This document shows, one piece after another, positions 59,706 through 64,000 of a DNA stretch of 64,000 nt. A model generated the notes under the pieces. That model saw only the letters and a program-made list of their open reading frames with translations. It did not search any database and was not told where the DNA came from. The first letter of the stretch is position 1; the number at the start of each line of letters is the position of its first letter. Both the position numbers and the translations under genes were made by a program. The stretch is from JBEHWX01 sp048498995 (GTDB taxonomy: Bacteria > Bacteroidota > Ignavibacteria > OLB7). The DNA is taken from the NCBI GenBank assembly GCA_048498995.1, contig JBEHWX010000008.1, positions 32,313-96,312 on the forward strand, written 5' to 3'.

Positions 59706-60212
59706 ATGAGCTGGCTGGGATTCAACGACGGGCGTCCGGGCTACATCCGGACCATGGCGCGGCAGCGGTGTCCGAACTGCCGGCGCGGCTTCGTGTACCG
59801 GAACGGCTCGGCCAGGAACAACCTCTGCCCGGCCTGCGGCATCCGGATCGAGCGTGAGCCGGGCTACTATACCGGCGCGCTCTATCTCGGCGTGCTGCTG
59901 GCCTTCCCGATCGTGGTGCTCCTGACGGTGCTGGTGCTCTATCTGGCGCCGTCGCTCGATCCGCCGCTGGCGATCCTGATCGCCGGGGTCGGGCTGGTGC
60001 CGCTGCTGCCGGTGATCAACCGCGTCTCCTACGTCTTCTGGATGGCGATCGACCGCGGGGTTGCCCGTGATGACCAGGACGATCCCCCGCCGCCGGATCC
60101 GGCCCCGAAGGACGACGATCCGACCCCGATGCCGGTGGGCGGCGCCTCCCCCCTCCCGGAGAGCGGGTCGCGACTGGAGGTGGCCGAGGAGGATCACGCC
60201 GACGCTCTCTGA
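59706..60212 (+). CDS. DUF983 family membrane protein
   Basis: A 168-residue inner-membrane protein. An N-terminal zinc ribbon CPNCRRGFVYRN...LCPACGIRIER (C-x2-C twice) leads into REPGYYTGALYLGVLLAFPI and two membrane helices (VVLLTVLVLYLAPSL, LAILIAGVGLVPLLPVI). It matches DUF983, common in Bacteroidota and proteobacteria and of unknown function, sometimes next to cytochrome oxidase genes. The last 45 residues are an acidic Pro/Asp-rich tail. The ATG at 59706 is where homology begins. Confidence 0.9.
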   Translation: MSWLGFNDGRPGYIRTMARQRCPNCRRGFVYRNGSARNNLCPACGIRIEREPGYYTGALYLGVLLAFPIVVLLTVLVLYLAPSLDPPLAILIAGVGLVPLLPVINRVSYVFWMAIDRGVARDDQDDPPPPDPAPKDDDPTPMPVGGASPLPESGSRLEVAEEDHADAL

Positions 60213-60326
60213 ATCCGCGATGCGCCCCGCGGCCAGGGCGAGCTCAGAGGCCGCGGCCGGCACCCACGCCGGACGCGAGATCGTTACCCGATCGGACGTC
60301 CAGATCCGAAGTTCTGATCGGAAGCG

Positions 60327-60355
60327 TTGAAATTCCCACAGGAACGTTACTTTTG
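60327..60355 (+). promoter_or_regulatory. Bacteroidota-type promoter for the lipoprotein at 60419
   Basis: TTG (60327-60329), an 18-nt spacer and TACTTTTG (60348-60355) give an exact TTG-N18-TAnnTTTG match, 64 nt before the start codon. This is the best promoter in the window. Confidence 0.65.
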
Positions 60356-60418
60356 CCCGCTCTCCCGCTCTGTTGCGACAACAGAGTCCCCTTCACTTCG
60401 ATCAGAACATCAGCGACC

Positions 60419-61150
60419 ATGCAACCACACGCCTTCGACTCCGCCCAGCGCGGCGTGGAGCCCACCCCGGTGCGCACCCGACGAATCAACACGCTCCTGG
60501 CTCTGACCATCCTCGGCCTCGTCGGCTTCTTCTGGGGATGTAGCGACACCTCCGTTCCGGTTACCCCGCTCGACCCGGGCACCGGCGTCCAGCCCCTGGC
60601 CGTCGGCAGCTCCTGGACCTTCGTCGATTCCGTGTTCGGCACCTCGGTCTCGACCAGCCCGCTGACGATCAAGGTCTCCGGCAAGAGCACCTATGCCTAT
60701 CAGGGCTCCAACCGCGAGGTCTTCGTCTGGGACGTCTACGCCGGCTCGAGCCTCCTCCGCCGGAACCTGATCCGGAACGAGTCGAACGGCCTCTGGCACT
60801 ACGCCGAGATCGACGGCGTCAACGACGACACGCTCCATGTCCGGAAGATGTGGGCGAGATACCCGACCTCGCGCGGCGAGTCCTACACCGAGGACCGCTA
60901 CACCTACAACCCGTCGACCCACGGCTACGCCAAGACCGATACCTGGACCTGGTCCTGCCTGAGCACGTCCGAGCCGATCCCGGTCGGCAACGGCATCACC
61001 AAGCCGGGCATCGTCTACTGGACTCAGGTCGACGGCAACACCGAGCACCGGCTCTTCTACGTGCCGGAGATCGGCTACGCCGGATGGGAGACGAAGGTTG
61101 ACAAGAAGGTGACCTTCCGCGAGACCCTGACGAGCTACTCGCTGAAGTAG
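60419..61150 (+). CDS. Lipoprotein of unknown function
   Basis: A 243-residue protein. After 22 mostly polar residues there is a lipoprotein signal peptide (INTLLALTILGLVGFFWGC) with cysteine in FWGCSD, so it is anchored in the membrane by lipid. The mature part starts with Pro/Thr-rich sequence and then a beta-rich domain (LAVGSSWTFVDSVFG, NREVFVWDVYAG, LWHYAEIDG, RLFYVPEIGYAGWETKVD). The opening 'P-L-A-V-G-S-S-W-T-F' is common in secreted Bacteroidota/Chlorobiota proteins of unknown role. Start ATG at 60419; own promoter and terminator. Confidence 0.8.
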   Translation: MQPHAFDSAQRGVEPTPVRTRRINTLLALTILGLVGFFWGCSDTSVPVTPLDPGTGVQPLAVGSSWTFVDSVFGTSVSTSPLTIKVSGKSTYAYQGSNREVFVWDVYAGSSLLRRNLIRNESNGLWHYAEIDGVNDDTLHVRKMWARYPTSRGESYTEDRYTYNPSTHGYAKTDTWTWSCLSTSEPIPVGNGITKPGIVYWTQVDGNTEHRLFYVPEIGYAGWETKVDKKVTFRETLTSYSLK

Positions 61151-61248
61151 GACATGTTCGCATCGACCGCCGGCCGGACCGACACCGGACCGCCGGCCGG
61201 ACCGACGGTTGGACCAGCGATTGGACAGACGATTGGACAGACGCGCGC

Positions 61249-61285
61249 GACCGGGAAGGAGAGGAGCACTCTCCCCTTCCCGGTC
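61249..61285 (+). terminator. Strong hairpin terminator
   Basis: GACCGGGAAGG and CCTTCCCGGTC plus an inner GAG/CTC pair form a long stem followed by GCTTCGTTTCC. Upstream, 61180-61245 is a degenerate 12-13-bp repeat around GGACAGACGATT; 61286-61662 shows no gene. Confidence 0.75.
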
Positions 61286-61662
61286 GCTTCGTTTCCGGCC
61301 CTGGCGTCACGGTCGCGGAGCCGGGAAGGCCTCCGGAGTAAGGTCCCGAGAGGCGGGGAGCGAGCATCGAAGTGGCTGAAGGCCGGCCCGGAGAACTTCG
61401 TATCTTCCGGTTCGCTCCGCGCCGACGGAGCGGCCAGCCGAGAGTGGAGACCGAATGGTCCCGCTCCACCCCCGGGCAATGTTTCGGGCACCCATGCTCC
61501 CGCCCCCTCGCTCGGACCCAACAGCAGACACGTAGCACGATCCGATCTTCCCGACGCGGCCGTCACCCCCCTGACGGTCATGAACGTCCACGCCTCCAGA
61601 CGGAGCCGAGGATCGCGTTTGCACGGATTTTGCGTTGCGTTTCCGAATTCCAACAATCGACA

Positions 61663-62754
61663 ATGACAATGGCGAGTAACGCACGCACTCTGGAACTTTC
61701 CGACCCAGTCTATCACCCGAAAACCGAGCTGAATTCGTTCGAGCGCTTTGCGATGCGCTACATCAGCGATCCGCGGGATATCCCGTTCGTCAGGCTGATC
61801 CTGCTGCTCAGCTGCACGGTGGTTCCGCTCGGCCTCTATCTGTTCATCCCGGGCGCGTTCAACTGGTGGCTGGCGGCGCTCTATCTGGCGCTGTCGCTCG
61901 GCGTGTTCCTCGGCCCCTACATCCTGATGCTCCACAACACGAGCCACAGGACCCTGTTCCGGCCGAAATACAAGTGGATGCGCCATTACATTCCGAACGT
62001 CCTCGGCCCCTTCTTCGGCGAGACTCCCGCGAGCTACTACGTGCACCACATCGGCATGCACCATCCGGAGAACAATCTGCCGGATGATCTGAGCTCGACG
62101 ATGCGCTTCCAGCGCGACAGCGTTATCGACTATTTCCGCTATCTGGGGCGGTTCATGGTGGTCGGCTCCACGGAGCTGGCGTTCTATCTCTGGCGTCGCC
62201 GCCGCTTCAAGCTCTTCCGCCAGCTGATGTTCGGCGAGTACGGCTACTGGATCGCGCTGATCGTGATGCTCTTCGTGGCGCCGCTGCCGACGCTGGTGGT
62301 GTTCGCGATTCCGCTGGTGGTGGCGCGCTTCGGCATGATGTCCGGCAACTGGGCCCAGCACGCGTTCATCGACGCGAGCGATCCGGCCAACTGCTACCGG
62401 AACAGCATCACCTGCATCAACTGCACCTACAACCGCCGCTGCTTCAACGACGGCTATCACATCGGTCACCACGTCAAGGCCAACCGGCACTGGACCGACA
62501 TGCCGACCGACTTCCTGAAGAACGTGGAGACCTACCGGCGGGAGGGGGCGATCGTGTTCGAAGGGGTGGACTTCTTCGTGATCTGGTTCCTGCTGATGAC
62601 CAAGAACTATCGCGCCCTGGCGCGCCACTACGTCCACCTGGGCCCGGAGCGTCCGTCCGAACAGGAGATCATCGAGCTGCTGAAGACGCGGGTGCGCCGG
62701 ATCGACATCGCCCGCTACCGCGCGACGCAGAGCGTGCCGGCGATGGCCAACTGA
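61663..62754 (+). CDS. Membrane fatty-acid desaturase family protein
   Basis: A 363-residue integral membrane di-iron enzyme. The three histidine boxes are present: HNTSH (H-x3-H) near residue 90, HHIGMHH near 127-133, and HIGHH near 265-270 followed by KANRHW. Hydrophobic helices lie at about 40-75, 205-240 and 295-310. The family introduces double bonds or hydroxyl groups into acyl chains. The pattern of the second box (YYVHHIGMHHPENN) resembles uncharacterised bacterial desaturases, so the exact substrate is unknown. Two ATGs (61663 and 61669) are possible; the open frame further upstream has no homology. Confidence 0.88.
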   Translation: MTMASNARTLELSDPVYHPKTELNSFERFAMRYISDPRDIPFVRLILLLSCTVVPLGLYLFIPGAFNWWLAALYLALSLGVFLGPYILMLHNTSHRTLFRPKYKWMRHYIPNVLGPFFGETPASYYVHHIGMHHPENNLPDDLSSTMRFQRDSVIDYFRYLGRFMVVGSTELAFYLWRRRRFKLFRQLMFGEYGYWIALIVMLFVAPLPTLVVFAIPLVVARFGMMSGNWAQHAFIDASDPANCYRNSITCINCTYNRRCFNDGYHIGHHVKANRHWTDMPTDFLKNVETYRREGAIVFEGVDFFVIWFLLMTKNYRALARHYVHLGPERPSEQEIIELLKTRVRRIDIARYRATQSVPAMAN

Positions 62755-62761
62755 GACTTCG

Positions 62762-62796
62762 ACGGCCGGGAGATCTCACGGAAGATCCCCGGCCGT
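62762..62796 (+). terminator. Hairpin terminator after the desaturase gene
   Basis: The arms ACGGCCGGG and CCCGGCCGT, with an inner GATCT/AGATC pairing, lie 7 nt after the stop and are followed by TCCGTTTCC. Confidence 0.7.
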
Positions 62797-62838
62797 TCCG
62801 TTTCCGGACCCGACCGGATCCACATCATCCCGATCATC

Positions 62839-63051
62839 ATGAGCTCCACCGTCGACACCTCCCGCTGTCCTCTCTGCGGAAACGAGAACCATTGCGCGAT
62901 GGCCCCCGGCGCCGATCCCGAGGCCCCCTGCTGGTGCTCGGTCGAGCGCTTTCCCCAGGAGCTCCTCGACCGCGTGCCCGAGGAGATGCGGAACATGGCC
63001 TGTATCTGCGCCGCCTGCCTCCGGGAGCATGTCGCCGGCAACGGCGCCTGA
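62839..63051 (+). CDS. Cysteine-rich CWC family protein
   Basis: A 70-residue protein with the full CWC signature: CPLCGNENHCAMA, then PCWCSVERFPQELLDRVPEE, then ACICAACLREHV. The cysteines probably bind one or two zinc ions. The family is small, found across bacteria, and has no assigned function. Start ATG at 62839, ending 18 residues after the last cysteine pair. It is the last recognisable gene in the window. Confidence 0.9.
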   Translation: MSSTVDTSRCPLCGNENHCAMAPGADPEAPCWCSVERFPQELLDRVPEEMRNMACICAACLREHVAGNGA

Positions 63052-63082
63052 TGCCCTCTCCGCTCCTCCAGCGCACGCTGAA

Positions 63083-63108
63083 GCGCACGCTGAAGACGTG
63101 CGCCTACC
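63083..63108 (-). repeat. TCTTCAG-loop hairpin element, third locus
   Basis: GCGCACG-CTGAAGA-CGTGCGC then CTACC: a 7-bp perfect stem, with a 12-bp partial duplicate directly upstream (63071-63082). It lies just after the CWC gene. Confidence 0.75.
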
Positions 63109-63115
63109 AATGGGT

Positions 63116-63183
63116 GGATATCAATCGCGGATATCAATCGCGGATATCAATCGCGGATACCTATCGCGGATACCTATCGCGGA
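63116..63183. repeat. 13-bp tandem array (GCGGATATCAATC / GCGGATACCTATC), about 5 units
   Basis: Two unit types follow each other with a strict 13-bp period. The unit start GCGGAT and end ATC recall the 15-bp family. Confidence 0.9.
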
Positions 63184-63513
63184 GGCCGACGCGCGATTCG
63201 TACGGGCGGTTCCCCGTGGCCGCCCCGCCGGTGTGACTTGAAGCACCCCCATGGCTGAAGCATCACCCCTCTGAAGCATTCCCCTTCCGAAGCATCACCC
63301 CTCCGAGATTCCCCTATCCGAAGTCCCACCAGGCTCTGATCGCATCTCCCCCTCTCAACCGTCCTCATATCGCGCGCAAGAGCCGGAAGTCACGAAAACA
63401 TTGCCCTTCGGGACCATGAATTCCACGCGGCCCAGGGATAGTTTCGTAGCGGCTTTTCCCCCCGAAGGAAGCCGCTTCCGGAGTTCCCCCCCGGAATTTT
63501 CGTGATGTGCCGG

Positions 63514-63583
63514 CGATCGTTCTCCGAACGAATCGTTCTCCGAACGAATCGTTCTCCGAACGAATCGTTCTCCGAACGATCCG
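63514..63583. repeat. 16-bp tandem array of a palindromic site (GAACGA-T-TCGTTC)
   Basis: The unit CGAACGAATCGTTCTC repeats about four times. Each unit contains the inverted repeat GAACGA/TCGTTC, so the array is a row of equally spaced palindromes. Confidence 0.9.
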
Positions 63584-64000
63584 ACCGGCCATCGAGCCGG
63601 TTCCGGCCGTTGCCGCTACGAACGTTCGACGCGCTCTCCGCATTCGGGTACCACTCGCTCGACTGAGAAGCACAGCATGCCTTCCCCTCCGGCTTTTCCA
63701 CCACGGAAGCCGGACGGTCCCTTGCGGTGGGACCGAGCGATCGAGCGTACTGGAGGACCGACCCGGATCAGGGAGCGCGTCGAGCATTCGAACGGCGCGT
63801 GCGCTCGGACGCTCGACATGCCGGACACTTCCCGCGCCACCCCCCTATCGGATATATGCCCGCTGCTCCCAGGATCCCGGACGCCGGGATCTCTCCCGCG
63901 AACCCCGGTGAGCAGCGGGCGCATTTCCGAGACACATGCGCGTCCCGGCCCCGCCCGGCGCGCTCCATAACGACAGCAACGACGACCGGCGCGGTGATTT

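Larger units (their letters stand above)
63052..64000. other. Gene-free terminal stretch with several repeat arrays
   Basis: None of the short open frames has a domain or convincing start. The stretch holds the hairpin at 63083-63108 and the arrays at 63116-63183 and 63514-63583. From 63240 to 63360 a GAAGCATCACCCCT-type word recurs loosely. A gene may start beyond the window end. Confidence 0.6.

Noticed and set aside
63365..63970. Several open frames of 90-140 codons near the window end
   Set aside because: They translate tandem repeats in all frames, have no domains, and none has a credible start region.
1..64000. tRNA, rRNA or known riboswitch
   Set aside because: I looked for T-loop-like GGTTCGA words and riboswitch cores, including a cobalamin riboswitch near the B12 operon, and found none convincing; a covariance search would be decisive.
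1..64000. Insertion sequence or prophage
   Set aside because: No transposase, integrase or phage structural gene is recognisable; the repeats are short and lack coding capacity.

Overview
The window is GC-rich bacterial chromosome with about 39 genes, no rRNA, tRNA, CRISPR array or intact insertion sequence that I can see. Several traits point to the Bacteroidota/Chlorobiota (FCB) side of the tree. Promoter candidates have the TTG-N18..20-TAnnTTTG layout (60327-60355, 9613-9643, 53850-53926). There is a DUF3467 protein, a topoisomerase I with C-terminal repeats in place of zinc fingers, a split transketolase, and a secreted protein whose tail resembles a type IX secretion sorting domain. The GC content is high for that group, so the class is left open.

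Layout. 1-11.5 kb: a truncated M28 peptidase, a BCP peroxiredoxin, a cupin, a large alpha-2-macroglobulin, a zinc-ribbon methyltransferase-like protein, a 92-bp tandem array, and a pair of secreted proteins of unknown function. 11.6-22.6 kb: topA, a GH57 glycan branching enzyme, DUF3467, a TPR protein, the two transketolase subunits and moaC. 23.1-45.8 kb: a 22.7-kb same-strand block of signalling genes. It holds six histidine kinases, one free response regulator, one cobalamin-binding protein and one ABM-domain protein. 46-53.7 kb, mostly minus strand: rlmB, rnhB, an SF0329-type protein, folE-queD, a lipoprotein, larB and larE. 54-63 kb, plus strand: lgt with a glutaredoxin-like protein, SseB, secreted or TULIP-like proteins, DUF983, a lipoprotein, a fatty-acid desaturase and a CWC-type cysteine-rich protein. 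63.05-64 kb holds only repeats.

How the genes work together. The most interesting unit is the tightly coupled operon at 32253-38291: ABM protein, cobalamin-binding protein, soluble histidine kinase, receiver-PAS-kinase hybrid, Rcp1-like response regulator. Three of its four junctions are overlaps. The cobalamin protein carries both the DxHxxG cobalt-ligand motif and the W-x9-EH motif known from CarH-type B12 photoreceptors, so the operon is a candidate B12-based light-sensing phosphorelay. Other coupled pairs by ATGA/TTGA overlap are queD-folE, larE-larB-lipoprotein and lgt-glutaredoxin.

The second theme is repeats. A roughly 40-bp leader element sits directly before the start codons of the GH57 gene, moaC and rnhB. 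A hairpin family with loop TCTTCAG recurs at three loci with compensating stem changes. A 15-bp unit close to GCGGAnnnTTCCGTC is tandemly repeated inside three unrelated genes, in two different reading frames, and once outside genes.
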